A program made the position numbers and the translations under genes. The notes beneath the pieces are model-generated. The model worked only from the letters and a program-made list of their open reading frames with translations. It had not been told where the DNA came from and made no database searches. Positions 1 through 9,388 of a DNA stretch of 56,017 nt are shown piece after piece (the stretch's first letter is position 1; the number at the start of each line of letters is the position of its first letter). The stretch covers positions 1-56,017 of the forward strand of contig DXGC01000055.1 in NCBI GenBank assembly GCA_019114135.1, read 5' to 3'. Source of the stretch: Candidatus Corynebacterium avicola. GTDB lineage: Bacteria > Actinomycetota > Actinomycetes > Mycobacteriales > Mycobacteriaceae.

Positions 1-1
1 C

Positions 2-1507
2 ATCGAGCTGTTCAACCCGGGACTCCAGTTCCTGTCCAATGAGCAGTTCAACCAGCTGTTCACCATGCACGGCACCATCATGCTGCTGTTGTTCGGTACC
101 CCGATCGTCTGGGGTTTCGCCAACTACATCATGCCGCTGCAGGTCGGAGCGCCCGATGTGGCGTTCCCACGTCTGAACGCCTTCGGCTTCTGGCTGACCA
201 CCTTCGGCGGCATCATCATGCTGACCGGCTTCCTCACCCCCGGTGGTGCGGCCGACTTCGGTTGGACGATGTACATGCCGCTGGCGGACGCCATCCACTC
301 CCCGGGTGTCGGTAGCCACCTCTGGGTCACCGGCGTCGCCGTCGGTGGTGTCGGCTCCATCGCCGCCGCCATCAACATGCTGACCACCATCCTGTGCCTC
401 CGTGCACCGGGCATGACCATGTTCCGCATGCCGATCTTCACCTGGGCCATCCTGGTGACCTCGCTGCTCGCGCTGCTGATCTTCCCGCTGCTCGCCGCCG
501 CCGGCATGGGTGTCCTCTACGACCGCATCCTGGGCGGCCACATCTACGACTCCGCCAACGGCGGTGCCATCCTGTGGCAGCACCTGTTCTGGTTCTTCGG
601 CCACCCCGAGGTGTACGTCCTCGCCCTGCCGTTCTTCGGCATCATGTCCGAGATCTTCCCGGTCTTCTCCCGTAAGCCGGTCTTCGGCTACATCGGCCTG
701 ATCTTCGCGACCCTGTCGATCGCCGCCCTGTCCCTGGCCGTGTGGGCCCACCACATGTTCGTCACCGGTGCCGTCCTGCTGCCGTTCTTCAGCTTCATGA
801 CGTTCCTCATCGCCGTGCCGACAGGTATGAAGTTCTTCAACTGGCTGGGAACGATGTGGAAGGGCAGAATCACTTTCGAGACCCCCATGGTCTTCGCCAT
901 CGGTTTCTTCGCCACCTTCCTCTTCGGTGGTCTGACCGGTGTCATGCTGGCCTCCCCGGCGCTGGACTTCCAGCTCTCCGACAGCTACTTCGTGGTCGCC
1001 CACTTCCACTACGTGCTCTACGGCACCGTGGCCTTCGGCTCCTTCGCCGGCGTGTACTTCTGGTTCCCGAAGATGACCGGACGCATGCTCGACGACCGCC
1101 TCGGCAAGATCCACTTCTGGCTGACCTTCATCGGCTTCCACATGACCTTCCTGATCCAGCACTGGCTGGGCAACATGGGCATGCCGCGTCGTTACGCCGA
1201 CTACCTGGACCAGGACGGCTTCACCCTGATGAACCAGATCTCCACCGTCGGTGCGCTGATCCTGGGCCTGTCCGTCCTGCCCTTCGTCTGGAACGTCTTC
1301 CGCTCCTGGCGCTACGGCGAGATCGTCACCGTCGACGATCCCTGGGGCTACGGCAACTCCCTGGAGTGGGCCACCAGCTGCCCGCCGCCGCGCCACAACT
1401 TCACCTCGATGCCGCGGATCCGCTCCGAGCGTCCCGCCTTCGAGCTGCACTACCCGCACATGGTCAAGCGCATGCGCGAGGAGTCGCACGTCGGACGTCA
1501 CTTCTAG
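2..1507 (+). CDS. ctaD: Cytochrome c oxidase subunit I (aa3 type), 5' end missing
   Basis: Catalytic subunit of the aa3 terminal oxidase in the plasma membrane: it takes electrons from the cytochrome bcc complex, reduces O2 to water and pumps protons. The frame is open from base 2 of the window, so the start codon lies upstream and 501 residues are visible. Metal ligands are present: FTMHG (heme a His), GHPEVY (CuB His with the crosslinked Tyr), AHHMF (two CuB His) and HFHYVLYG (heme a3 and heme a His). About eleven hydrophobic membrane segments are seen. The C-terminal part with [20 protein letters not shown] is typical of actinobacterial CtaD. A strong terminator follows 40 bases after the stop. 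Confidence 0.98.
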   Translation: MELFNPGLQFLSNEQFNQLFTMHGTIMLLLFGTPIVWGFANYIMPLQVGAPDVAFPRLNAFGFWLTTFGGIIMLTGFLTPGGAADFGWTMYMPLADAIHSPGVGSHLWVTGVAVGGVGSIAAAINMLTTILCLRAPGMTMFRMPIFTWAILVTSLLALLIFPLLAAAGMGVLYDRILGGHIYDSANGGAILWQHLFWFFGHPEVYVLALPFFGIMSEIFPVFSRKPVFGYIGLIFATLSIAALSLAVWAHHMFVTGAVLLPFFSFMTFLIAVPTGMKFFNWLGTMWKGRITFETPMVFAIGFFATFLFGGLTGVMLASPALDFQLSDSYFVVAHFHYVLYGTVAFGSFAGVYFWFPKMTGRMLDDRLGKIHFWLTFIGFHMTFLIQHWLGNMGMPRRYADYLDQDGFTLMNQISTVGALILGLSVLPFVWNVFRSWRYGEIVTVDDPWGYGNSLEWATSCPPPRHNFTSMPRIRSERPAFELHYPHMVKRMREESHVGRHF

Positions 1508-1547
1508 TCCGCAGGCAGTCCGCCGCTGATCCGCGCGGACCCCGGCC

Positions 1548-1581
1548 ACAGCCACACCCCAACTACGCGGGGTGTGGCTGT
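1548..1581 (+). terminator. Rho-independent terminator after ctaD
   Basis: Perfect 13-bp inverted repeat (arms 1548-1560 and 1569-1581, left arm ACAGCCACACCCC) with an 8-nt loop, followed by a T-rich run TTTCCTTTTC. It separates ctaD from serB. Confidence 0.9.
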
Positions 1582-1597
1582 TTCCTTTTCCCGGGCA

Positions 1598-1606
1598 TGA
1601 GACAAT
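1598..1606 (+). promoter_or_regulatory. Extended -10 of serB, leaderless
   Basis: TGA-GACAAT (TGn extension plus hexamer at 1601-1606) ends 7 nt before an in-frame GTG at 1614. The same nonamer with the same 7-nt gap precedes the metallo-hydrolase at 12688, which argues that both are real promoters of leaderless mRNAs. The in-frame ATG at 1605 would lie inside the -10 hexamer. Confidence 0.55.
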
Positions 1607-1613
1607 GGTCGGC

Positions 1614-2903
1614 GTGGACAAGCAGACCGAAGCCAGCACACAGAGCAGCAGCAGCCACCTGACCGTCACCCTCGCCCCGGGACTGTCCCCGGGAGTCGTC
1701 ACCGTCACCGGACCCGACGCCCCCGGAGTCTCCGCGGACTTCTTCCGCATCCTCGCCGAGCACGACGTCCAGCTGCTGGATGTCGAGCAGGCGGTCTTCC
1801 GGGGCAACCTCAACCTCGCCGCCTACATCGGTGTCGTCGCCGGCAGCACCGAGGCCATGCGCCAGGCGTTGACCGACCAGCTCGACGACCGGGGCATGAC
1901 CATCAGTCTCGACGTCAGCGACGAGGTCCAGGCCAGCCGTCCCCGGTCCACCCACGCCGTCATCGTCCTGGGCAACCCGGTCACCGCCGAGCACATCTCC
2001 GCCATCGGCCGCACCCTGGTGGAGAACGGCGCCAACATCGACCGCATCCGCGGCATCGCCGACTACCCGGTCACCGGACTGGAGCTGAAGGTCACCGCCG
2101 CCGACCCGACCCCGGGCGGCAGTGCACAGCTGCGCCAGGCACTGGCTTCGTTGGCCCATGAGACCGGCGTGGACATCGCCATCCAGCGTGCCGGCCTGAC
2201 CCGCCGCAACCCCCGCCTGATCTGCTTCGACGTGGACTCCACGTTGATCCAGCAGGAGGTCATCGAGATGCTCGCGTCCCACGCCGGCCGCGAGGCCGAG
2301 GTCGCCGCGGTCACCGAGCGTGCGATGCGTGGCGAGCTGGACTTCGCCGAGTCCCTCCACGAGCGGGTCAAGGCGCTCGCCGGGCTGGACGCCTCGGTCA
2401 TCGACGAGGTCGCCTCCATGGTTGAGCTCACCCCGGGAGCCCGGACCACCATCCGTACCCTCAAGCGGTTGGGCTTCCGCACCGGTGCGGTCTCCGGTGG
2501 CTTCGTCCAGGTCCTCGAACCGCTCGCCCGTGAGCTCGGTCTGGACTTCTACCGGGCCAACACCCTGGAGATCGTCGACGGCAAGCTCACCGGACGGGTC
2601 ATCGGCCAGATCATCGACCGTGAGGTCAAGGCTGAGAGCCTCAAGGAATTCGCCTGGCGCAACGGTATCGCCCTGCACCAGACCGTGGCCGTCGGCGACG
2701 GCGCGAACGACATCGCCATGCTGTCTGTCGCAGGCCTCGGTATCGCCTTCAACGCGAAGCCGGCCCTCAAGGAGGTCGCGGACGCTGCGGTGAACCACCC
2801 GTTCATGGACGAGGTGCTGTTCATGCTCGGCATCGACCGCGAGGAGATCGACGCCGCCGACCTTGAGGACGGAACCTACCGTCGCGTCCCGCTCGAGTAC
2901 TGA
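1614..2903 (+). CDS. serB: Phosphoserine phosphatase with N-terminal ACT domains
   Basis: Last step of serine synthesis: hydrolyses phosphoserine to serine, in the cytoplasm. The 429-residue protein has a SerB2-like plan. Two ACT-type regulatory domains fill about residues 20-180 (first one with TGPDAPGVSADFF), as in the mycobacterial enzyme, where they bind amino acids. The HAD phosphatase domain follows, with the nucleophile motif DVDSTL near residue 206 and GDGANDIAML near residue 360. I chose the GTG at 1614 because an extended -10 ends 7 nt upstream. An ATG at 1605 is the alternative and adds three residues. The TGA overlaps the next start (TGATG), so the two genes are translationally coupled. 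Confidence 0.95.
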   Translation: MDKQTEASTQSSSSHLTVTLAPGLSPGVVTVTGPDAPGVSADFFRILAEHDVQLLDVEQAVFRGNLNLAAYIGVVAGSTEAMRQALTDQLDDRGMTISLDVSDEVQASRPRSTHAVIVLGNPVTAEHISAIGRTLVENGANIDRIRGIADYPVTGLELKVTAADPTPGGSAQLRQALASLAHETGVDIAIQRAGLTRRNPRLICFDVDSTLIQQEVIEMLASHAGREAEVAAVTERAMRGELDFAESLHERVKALAGLDASVIDEVASMVELTPGARTTIRTLKRLGFRTGAVSGGFVQVLEPLARELGLDFYRANTLEIVDGKLTGRVIGQIIDREVKAESLKEFAWRNGIALHQTVAVGDGANDIAMLSVAGLGIAFNAKPALKEVADAAVNHPFMDEVLFMLGIDREEIDAADLEDGTYRRVPLEY

Positions 2904-3787
2904 TGTCGGAGCTCGACGACGCCCTGTCAGGGACGGTGGAAGCCGACGAGGAGCAGAAGATCCGTGTCGCCCACCGACGCCTGCGGGAGGTCCTCGACCG
3001 TCACCGCGACGGTCGGGACGGGGAGGACCCCTCGGACCCGATGACCGTGCAGGTCATGCCGATGGTGCTGGAGATCCCGCACGACCCGATTCCCGACCGT
3101 CGGGCGATGCTGGAGGCCGCGGCGACAGCTTGTGTCGCGGTGTGCCTTGATCCGCGGGCAGGGGAGGAGACCGGCGGTACCACCGGTGGTCCTGATCACC
3201 CAGAAAGCTCGACAGGTACTTTCGCCGAGGCGCTGATGAGCTGGTACGACGCCAGGATCCGGAAGGTCGCCCGTCGGGCCCGCAACAAGAAGTGGCGGGA
3301 CGTCCAGGCGTTACCCGGCGTCACGGCGGAGGTCGACGGTGCCCGGGCCCGTGCCTTCACACCGTGCCCGGTGAGCCGGACCCCGGCACTGATCAACCGT
3401 CTGCAGATCGAGGGCACCGACCTTGTCGACTCCCCGGACGATGCGGCAGGGACGGTCCCCGAGGAAACCCCGGTGATCTTCGTCGACGCCTCGTTGGGTA
3501 TGTCGGTGGGCAAGGCCGCGGCGCAGGTCGCCCATGGGTCGATGTTGCTGGCCGCGGAGTTGCCGGAGGATGCCGCCCTGGCGTGGAATGCGGCCGGCTT
3601 CCCGCTGCAGGTCCGTGAGGTGGACAGGGAGCGTTTCGCCGAAGTCCGCGCTCAGGCGGAGACTGCGCAGCAACAGGGTTCCGGGGCAGCGGATGCGGCT
3701 GCCGCCTACGCCGCAGTGGTGCAGGATGCCGGCTACACCGAGGTCGCCCCGGGCTCGGTCACCGTCGTCGCGCTGGCTCCGATGTAA
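2903..3787 (+). CDS. PTH2-family peptidyl-tRNA hydrolase-like protein
   Basis: The C-terminal third (about residues 190-294) matches the PTH2 fold: VIFVDASLGMSVGKAAAQVAHG region with the conserved GK...AAQ.AH signature, and a final SVTVVALAP strand. PTH2 enzymes release peptides from peptidyl-tRNA that dropped off the ribosome. The first 150 residues are an acidic/arginine-rich extension with no motif I recognise, including WYDARIRKVARRARNKKW, so this protein is much longer than a minimal PTH2 (about 120 aa). Start ATG overlaps the serB stop by one base. The pairing next to serB and ctaD is a corynebacterial arrangement. Catalytic activity is inferred from the domain only. Confidence 0.85.
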   Translation: MSELDDALSGTVEADEEQKIRVAHRRLREVLDRHRDGRDGEDPSDPMTVQVMPMVLEIPHDPIPDRRAMLEAAATACVAVCLDPRAGEETGGTTGGPDHPESSTGTFAEALMSWYDARIRKVARRARNKKWRDVQALPGVTAEVDGARARAFTPCPVSRTPALINRLQIEGTDLVDSPDDAAGTVPEETPVIFVDASLGMSVGKAAAQVAHGSMLLAAELPEDAALAWNAAGFPLQVREVDRERFAEVRAQAETAQQQGSGAADAAAAYAAVVQDAGYTEVAPGSVTVVALAPM

Positions 3788-3880
3788 GGATTGACCCGTC
3801 TCAGGTTGGTGGGCGCCCCGAATACCGACCTCAGGCACCTCAAACCTGACATCGCCAGGCGGGAGGGGTTCGGCGAGGGA

Positions 3881-5488
3881 TCAGGCGCGGAGTTCGCGGC
3901 GCAGGATCTTGCCCGTCGCGGACTTCGGGATCTGGTCGACGAACTCGACGGCGCGGACCTTCTTGTAGGGCTCGACGCGCTCGGCGACGAAGGTCCGGAT
4001 CTCCTCAGCGGCGCCAGCGGCCCCATCAGCCCCGTCGGCCCCATCGGCACTGGCGTCACCCTGCCGGACGATGAAGGCCTTCGGCACCTCCGTGCCCTCG
4101 GCGTCGACCCAGCCGACCACGGCGACGTCAGCGACGTCCGGGTGGGTCAGCAGCAACGCCTCCAGCTCCGCCGGCGGCACCTGGTAGCCCTTGTACTTGA
4201 TCAGCTACTTGAGCCGGTCCACCACGTACACCTCACCGTGGGAACCCTGGCGGGCGAGGTCACCGGTACGCAGCCAACCGTCGCCGGGCAGGGCTGTTGC
4301 GGTGGCTTCCGGGGAGTTCAGGTAACCGTTCATGACCTGCGGACCGTGGACCCACAACTCACCAGGGGCGCTGAGCTCACCCTCGGTGGTCGGGACCTCG
4401 ATCTCCTCGCCGGACTCCGGGTCGACCAGCTTGTGCCGGGTGTTCGCGACAGGCAGGCCGATGGAACCACGCGACAGCCCACCGGGGGTCCCGGCGTGGT
4501 TGAGGTGGGTCACCGGGCTGGACTCGGTGAGCCCGTAGCCCTGGTACACCTCGACCCCGAGACGCTGGGAGACCAGCTGGGCGAGGTCCTCGTCCAACGA
4601 TGCCGCACCGGAGAGCACACCGCGCAGGGAGGACAGGTCGAAGTCGTCCACGGCCGGGTGCTTGGCCAGGGCCACGGCCACCGGCGGGGCGATGAAGGTG
4701 AAGGTCACGCCGTGTGCCTGGTGGTTACGCAGGAAGGTGTTCAGCTCGAACCGCGGTGCGGTGATCAGCCGGGACCGCAGTCGAACCGCCAGGTTCGCCA
4801 GCACGGTGAGCCCGTAGATGTGGAAGAACGGCAGCACGCCGAAGATCACGTCGTCCCGGGTGACCACGGCGGCGTCCTCGTTCTGGGCCAGGTTCGCCAC
4901 CAGGTTGCGGTGGGTCAGCTGCACGCCCTTGGGCAGTCCGGTGGTGCCGGAGGAGAAGGGCAGTGCGGCGATCTGCGTCGCCGGATCGAAGCTGACCTTG
5001 GGCGGGGCGTTGCGCTCGGCGAGCATCTGGTTCAGGCCGCGGGAGGTGTCGAGCTGCACCAGTCGCTCGGTGGGCAGACCGGCCAGCTCCGAGGCCTCCT
5101 CGCCGCCGTCGCCGAGCCCGGCCAGCGTCAGCAGGGTGCCCGCCCCGGACTCCCGGATCTGCTCCGCCACCGTCTGCGGGGTGGCCAGCAGCGGGACGGG
5201 GGTGAGGATCGCACCGAGTCGCCACACGGCGTGGGCGGCGACGATGAACTCCACGGAGTTCGGGCAGTGCAGTGCCACCACGTCGTCCTTGGCCACACCC
5301 AGTCGTGACAGCCAGCCGGCGGCGGAGTCGACGTGACTGCGCAGCGTGGCGAAGGAGGTCTCCGAACCCCCGGCCAGGTCGACCACCGCAACCCGGTCCT
5401 CGTCCTCGTGGGTCATTCCGCCGTACAGGTACTCGTAGAGCCCGACGTCGGGGATCTGGATGTCCGGGCGGTCACTAGGGACGGGCAT
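3881..5488 (-). pseudogene. Acyl-CoA synthetase (4-coumarate-CoA ligase-like), interrupted by an in-frame TAG
   Basis: An AMP-forming acyl/aryl-CoA ligase that would activate a carboxylic acid through an adenylate. Seen: the P-loop-like FSSGTTGLPKGV, the GYGLTESSPV motif, the TGD of GWLRTGDLA, and the C-terminal lysine motif [13 protein letters not shown]. The hinge VDRLK is followed at 4205-4207 by TAG where family members have Glu ([20 protein letters not shown]). The frame continues open to 3881, so one G-to-T change (GAG to TAG) is the only defect. The catalytic C-terminal subdomain is therefore lost unless the stop is suppressed or is a sequencing error. The start chosen is ATG 5488, preceded by GGAGG, giving about 535 codons. 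An alanine/aspartate/glycine-rich insert ([14 protein letters not shown]) lies in the C-terminal part. Confidence 0.9.
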
Positions 5489-5576
5489 GTGTGGGGCCTC
5501 CATGTGTTCGCGGGTCGTTGCACCCCGCCGGATGCTCTCGATTGCTGCCGGGTGCTTTCGGGTGCCAGCCTACCCG

Positions 5577-7643
5577 TCAGGACGCACGCAGGCGGCGTAA
5601 TGCCCCCCGCGCGGTGTCCCCGTCCACCGTCGGCCAGAACTGTGGCATCGAGGCGCGCAGGAAAGACCCGTAACGCTTGGTGACCAGCCGTTGGTCGAGC
5701 ACCGCGACGACCCCGCGGTCGTCGACGGAACGGAGCAGGCGTCCGGCACCCTGTGCCATCAGCAGTCCCGCGTGGGTGGCGGCGACCTCCATGAACCCGC
5801 TGCGTCCGGCGGCGTCGGCGGCCTCCTTGCGGGCCTGTGACAACGGGTCGTCCGGCCGGGGGAAGGGGATCCGGTCGATGACCACCAGCGACAGCGAGGG
5901 GCCGGGGACGTCCACACCCTGCCACAGGCTCAGGGTGCCGAAAAGGCAGGTCTCGGGTTCGGTGCGGAAGCGGTCGATGAGCGCACCGAGGGAGTCCTCG
6001 CCCTGGCAGAGGATCTCGTAGGGCACCAGGGTGCGCAGCTCGGCGGCGGCGTTCTCCGCGGCCCGGCGGGACGAGAACAGGCCCAGGGTGCGTCCGCCGG
6101 CGGCGTTGACCAGCTGGGCGAGCTCGTCGACGGTCTGCGGTGAGGTGCCCTCGCGGCCCGGCGGGGGGAGGTGGCGGGCGGTGTAGAGGATGCCGTGGGT
6201 GCGCGCGTCGAAGGGCGTGCCGACGTCCAGGGTGCGGCAGGACGAGGACGCCACTCCCCAGCTGGCGAGCATGGCGGAGAACCTCCCGCCCAGGGCCAGG
6301 GTGGCGGAGGTCAGCACGACGGTGGCGGAGGTGAACAGGCGCTGGCGCAGCAGGTCGGCGACGCTCAAGGGGGCGACGTACACCGAGCGCCGGGAGCGGT
6401 CCCCGGCGAGCCAGACGACGTCTTCACCGAGCAGGGATTCGGCGGCCGCCGTCTCTGAATCGGTGGTGTCGGAGGTGTCGGACGCACCGGCGTCACCCTC
6501 CGCCGGCGAAGCGTCGAGGATGCGCACCACGGCGTCGTGCAGTTCCTCGCAGGCGGAGACACAGGAGTAGATCTCCGCGGATTTCTCCGGGTCACTCTGC
6601 GAGCCGCCGGTCATCGAGGTGCTCCCGGCCAGGCGGGTGCGCGTCTTCCAGAGCGCATCGCGCAGGGCGTGCAGCGGCTCACCGAGGGCGGCCGGCACGC
6701 GCGTCCAGCGTCCCTCCGGGGCAGTGCCGGCGGTGACGGCCGACTCGATCGCCGCGGTCCAGTCGTCACCGGCGGTGAGCAGCTCGGTGGCGCAGTCGTC
6801 CGGCCCGACCTTCTCGCAGCGGCGGGCGAGGATGGCCACCGCCGCGCCCGAGAGTTCCTCGGTCGCCACCGAGGTGATCCGGGACTCCAGTTCGTGCGCC
6901 TCGTCGATGACCACGGTGTCGTGTTCGGGCAGGACGGGCTGCTCGGCGAGAGCGTTGATCGCCAGCAGGGCGTGGTTGGTGACCACCACGTCCGACTCGG
7001 CGGCGCGCTCCTTGGCGGCCTCGGCGAAGCACTGGTCGCCGAAGGGACAGCGGGACGCCCCGACGCACTCGCGGCTGGTCACGCTGACCTGACGCCACGC
7101 GCGGTCGCTGACGCCCTTGGGCAGGGAGTCACGGTCGCCGTCCTCGGTCTCCTGCGCCCAGTCGTGCAGTCGGGCGACCTGGGCACCGGTGGCGGTGAGC
7201 TCGGAACTGTCGAGCAGAGTGTCCGATGCGTCCTCGCCGTCTTCACCACCCTCACTTCCGAGGGCGTCGGTACCGCCGATGCGGTTGAGGCAGAGGTAGT
7301 TGTTGCGGCCCTTGAGGATCGCGAAGCTGGGCTCCCGGCCCAGGGAGGACGCCACAGCCTCCGACACCCGCGGCAGGTCCCGGTCGATGAGCTGGCGCTG
7401 CAGTGCCAGGGTGGCGGTGGAGACCACCACCCGGTTACCGGAGGTCACCGCATGCTGCAGGGAAGGGACCAGGTAGGCCAGCGACTTTCCGGTACCGGTG
7501 CCGGCCTGGACGGCGAGGTGCTTCTGGGTGTCGATGGCGGTCGACACGGCCTGGGCCATGGTGCGCTGCCCGTCGCGCCGGGTGCCGCCGAGGGCGTCGA
7601 CGGTGTGGTCGAGCAGGTCGAGAGTGTCGGAAGAATCGGTCAC
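5577..7643 (-). CDS. dinG: DinG/XPD-like ATP-dependent DNA helicase
   Basis: Superfamily 2 helicase of the iron-sulfur XPD/DinG group, expected to unwind DNA 5' to 3' in repair. Motifs: Walker A GTGTGKS at residues 48-54; cysteines of the Fe-S region (NYLCLN, then ECVGASRCPFGDQC); DEAH box VIDEAHEL; and the late motif QGAGRLLRS. Length 688 aa is normal. The GTG start overlaps the TGA of pncB by four bases (GTGA), so it is the second gene of a pncB-dinG operon. M. tuberculosis has the same pair (Rv1330c-Rv1329c). The acidic low-complexity stretches (around the ASDTSDTTDSET segment) are not expected to matter for catalysis. Confidence 0.93.
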   Translation of the reverse strand: MTDSSDTLDLLDHTVDALGGTRRDGQRTMAQAVSTAIDTQKHLAVQAGTGTGKSLAYLVPSLQHAVTSGNRVVVSTATLALQRQLIDRDLPRVSEAVASSLGREPSFAILKGRNNYLCLNRIGGTDALGSEGGEDGEDASDTLLDSSELTATGAQVARLHDWAQETEDGDRDSLPKGVSDRAWRQVSVTSRECVGASRCPFGDQCFAEAAKERAAESDVVVTNHALLAINALAEQPVLPEHDTVVIDEAHELESRITSVATEELSGAAVAILARRCEKVGPDDCATELLTAGDDWTAAIESAVTAGTAPEGRWTRVPAALGEPLHALRDALWKTRTRLAGSTSMTGGSQSDPEKSAEIYSCVSACEELHDAVVRILDASPAEGDAGASDTSDTTDSETAAAESLLGEDVVWLAGDRSRRSVYVAPLSVADLLRQRLFTSATVVLTSATLALGGRFSAMLASWGVASSSCRTLDVGTPFDARTHGILYTARHLPPPGREGTSPQTVDELAQLVNAAGGRTLGLFSSRRAAENAAAELRTLVPYEILCQGEDSLGALIDRFRTEPETCLFGTLSLWQGVDVPGPSLSLVVIDRIPFPRPDDPLSQARKEAADAAGRSGFMEVAATHAGLLMAQGAGRLLRSVDDRGVVAVLDQRLVTKRYGSFLRASMPQFWPTVDGDTARGALRRLRAS

Positions 7644-8974
7644 AGGTTCACGAAGCGCACGGAGAGCGCAGGCTCGTCACGGGACAGGGCCAGGCCCTCC
7701 CACGGCAGGGTGACCAGCTGGGCGGCGAGGTGCTCGCGGGAGTCCTGCAGGGTCGGCAGATCGTCGACGACCACGCCGTCGCGCATCAGCGGCACGGTCA
7801 GTTCGGTGGCTTGCAACAGGCCCAGGTCGGGTGCCTGCTCGTCGAAGGGGTAGGCGACCTCCTCGACGGCGGTGCCGGTGGCGCGGCAGGCGCGCAGGGC
7901 GCGCTTGGCCCCACCGTGGCTGGCCTTGTGGCTGCTGCGCTTGGCCACCGGGTGGCCGTCGACGGAGGTCAGCTTGTAGACCAGGCCAGCGGTCGGGGCA
8001 CCGGAACCGGTGACCACGGAGGTACCCGCCCCATAGGTGTCGACCGGCTCGCTGCGGAGGGCGGCGATGGCGAACTCGTCGAGGTCGGAGGACACCACGA
8101 TCTTGGTGTCGAAGGCGCCGAGGCCGTCGAGCTGGGCACGGACCGCCCGGGCGTGCACGCCCAGGTCACCGGAGTCGATGCGCACCGCGCCGAGGGCGGT
8201 CCCGGCGACCTCGATGGCGTTCTCCACACCGGTGGTGATGTCGTAGGTGTCGACCAGCAGGGTGGTGCCGGGGCCCTGGGCCTCGATCTGGGAACGGAAG
8301 GCGGCCTTCTCGTCGGGCTTGCCGTCCTCGTCGACGTGCAGCAGCGTCCAGGCGTGCGCGCTGGTGCCACCGGCCGGGACGCCGTACCGTGCGGCGGCCT
8401 CCAGGTTCGAGGTGGAGTCGAAGCCGGCGAGGTAGGCGGCGCGGGCCGCAGCCACGGCGGACTGCTCGTGGGTGCGGCGCGAGCCCATCTCGATGATCGG
8501 GCGTCCGGCGGCGGCGACGACCATGCGGGCCGCGGCGGAGGCCACCGCCGAGTCGTGGTTGAGGATCGACAGGATGACGGTCTCCAGGATCACCGTCTCG
8601 GCGAAGGTGCCGCGGATGGTGAGGAGGGGCGAGTCCGGGAAGTAGATCTCACCTTCACGGTAACCGTCGATCTGCCCGCTGAACCGGTAGTTCGCCAGGA
8701 AGTCCCGGGTCTCGGCGTCGAGGAAGTCCAGTTCGTCGAGTTCGGCGAGCTGCTCCTCGGAGAAGCGGAAGTCCCGGACCGCGTCGAGCACCCGGGCCGT
8801 GCCGGCGACGACTCCGTAGCGTCGTTCATTGGGCAGCCTGCGGGTGAACACCTCGAAGGAGCACTGGCGGTGGGCGGTGCCGTCACGCAGTGCGGCCTGC
8901 AGCATCGTCAGTTCGTACATGTCGGTGAGCAGTGCGGTCGAGGCAGCGGTGGAGGCGGGGGTGTTGTCGGTCAC
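7640..8974 (-). CDS. pncB: Nicotinate phosphoribosyltransferase
   Basis: First step of NAD salvage from nicotinate: nicotinate plus PRPP (and ATP) gives nicotinate mononucleotide, in the cytoplasm. Family features seen: LLTDMYELTML near the N-terminus, the GSRRTHEQSA stretch, RIDSGDLG and SSDLDEF in the phosphate-binding barrel. The length of 444 aa is typical. Start is the GTG at 8974, because TAGACT (8987-8982) stands exactly 7 nt upstream; longer in-frame extensions would run through this promoter. It is divergent from clpS, and dinG follows with a 4-base overlap. Confidence 0.95.
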   Translation of the reverse strand: MTDNTPASTAASTALLTDMYELTMLQAALRDGTAHRQCSFEVFTRRLPNERRYGVVAGTARVLDAVRDFRFSEEQLAELDELDFLDAETRDFLANYRFSGQIDGYREGEIYFPDSPLLTIRGTFAETVILETVILSILNHDSAVASAAARMVVAAAGRPIIEMGSRRTHEQSAVAAARAAYLAGFDSTSNLEAAARYGVPAGGTSAHAWTLLHVDEDGKPDEKAAFRSQIEAQGPGTTLLVDTYDITTGVENAIEVAGTALGAVRIDSGDLGVHARAVRAQLDGLGAFDTKIVVSSDLDEFAIAALRSEPVDTYGAGTSVVTGSGAPTAGLVYKLTSVDGHPVAKRSSHKASHGGAKRALRACRATGTAVEEVAYPFDEQAPDLGLLQATELTVPLMRDGVVVDDLPTLQDSREHLAAQLVTLPWEGLALSRDEPALSVRFVNL

Positions 8975-8981
8975 CTGAGCC

Positions 8982-8987
8982 AGTCTA
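8982..8987 (-). promoter_or_regulatory. -10 hexamer TAGACT of pncB, leaderless
   Basis: TAGACT on the minus strand ends 7 nt before the GTG start of pncB. It is back-to-back with the clpS promoter (49 bp between hexamers), so the two share one divergent control region. Confidence 0.65.
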
Positions 8988-9035
8988 GTGCCTCCGGGAA
9001 GTGCGAGGACGGTGCGGTCGCATGCTGAGAGTCGG

Positions 9036-9041
9036 TAGGCT
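9036..9041 (+). promoter_or_regulatory. -10 hexamer TAGGCT of clpS, leaderless
   Basis: TAGGCT ends 7 nt before the ATG of clpS. The same hexamer precedes rph at 13557. Confidence 0.65.
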
Positions 9042-9048
9042 GGGGAAC

Positions 9049-9372
9049 ATGACTTCACCAGCAGCGCCTACCACTCCTGCCGCTCCCGCGGTGCTCCCCG
9101 TGGAAGAGCAGCTCCCGGAAACGCACTCGGAGGCTAATCTTCCGTGGTTGTGCATCTGCTGGGATGACCCGGTGAACCTGATGAGTTACGTGACCTATGT
9201 CTTCCAGACGGTGCTGGGCTACTCCCGTAAGAAGGCCACGGAGTTGATGCTGCAGGTGCACAACGACGGCAAGGCCGTGGTCAGCTCGGGGGAGCGGGAC
9301 AAGGTCGAGGGCGACGTCAAGAAGCTGCAGACCGCCGGGTTGTGGGCGACGATGCAGCGCAGCGAAGGATAA
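9049..9372 (+). CDS. clpS: ATP-dependent Clp protease adaptor ClpS
   Basis: Cytosolic adaptor that binds proteins with N-degron residues and hands them to a ClpA/ClpC-ClpP protease. The 107-aa protein has the ClpS core: [21 protein letters not shown] with the degron-pocket Asp and Met positions, then [20 protein letters not shown] and a GLWATM end. A 25-residue Ala/Pro-rich N-terminal tail is typical. Start ATG 9049 is fixed by the -10 hexamer 7 nt upstream. First gene of the run clpS-DUF2017-P1 peptidase-rhomboid. Confidence 0.95.
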   Translation: MTSPAAPTTPAAPAVLPVEEQLPETHSEANLPWLCICWDDPVNLMSYVTYVFQTVLGYSRKKATELMLQVHNDGKAVVSSGERDKVEGDVKKLQTAGLWATMQRSEG

Positions 9373-9388
9373 GGCGAGGGGAAGAGCC

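Noticed and set aside
3791..5308. Long plus-strand open frame opposite the acyl-CoA synthetase
   Set aside because: A shadow of the synthetase gene with no protein-like motifs; the minus strand is clearly coding.
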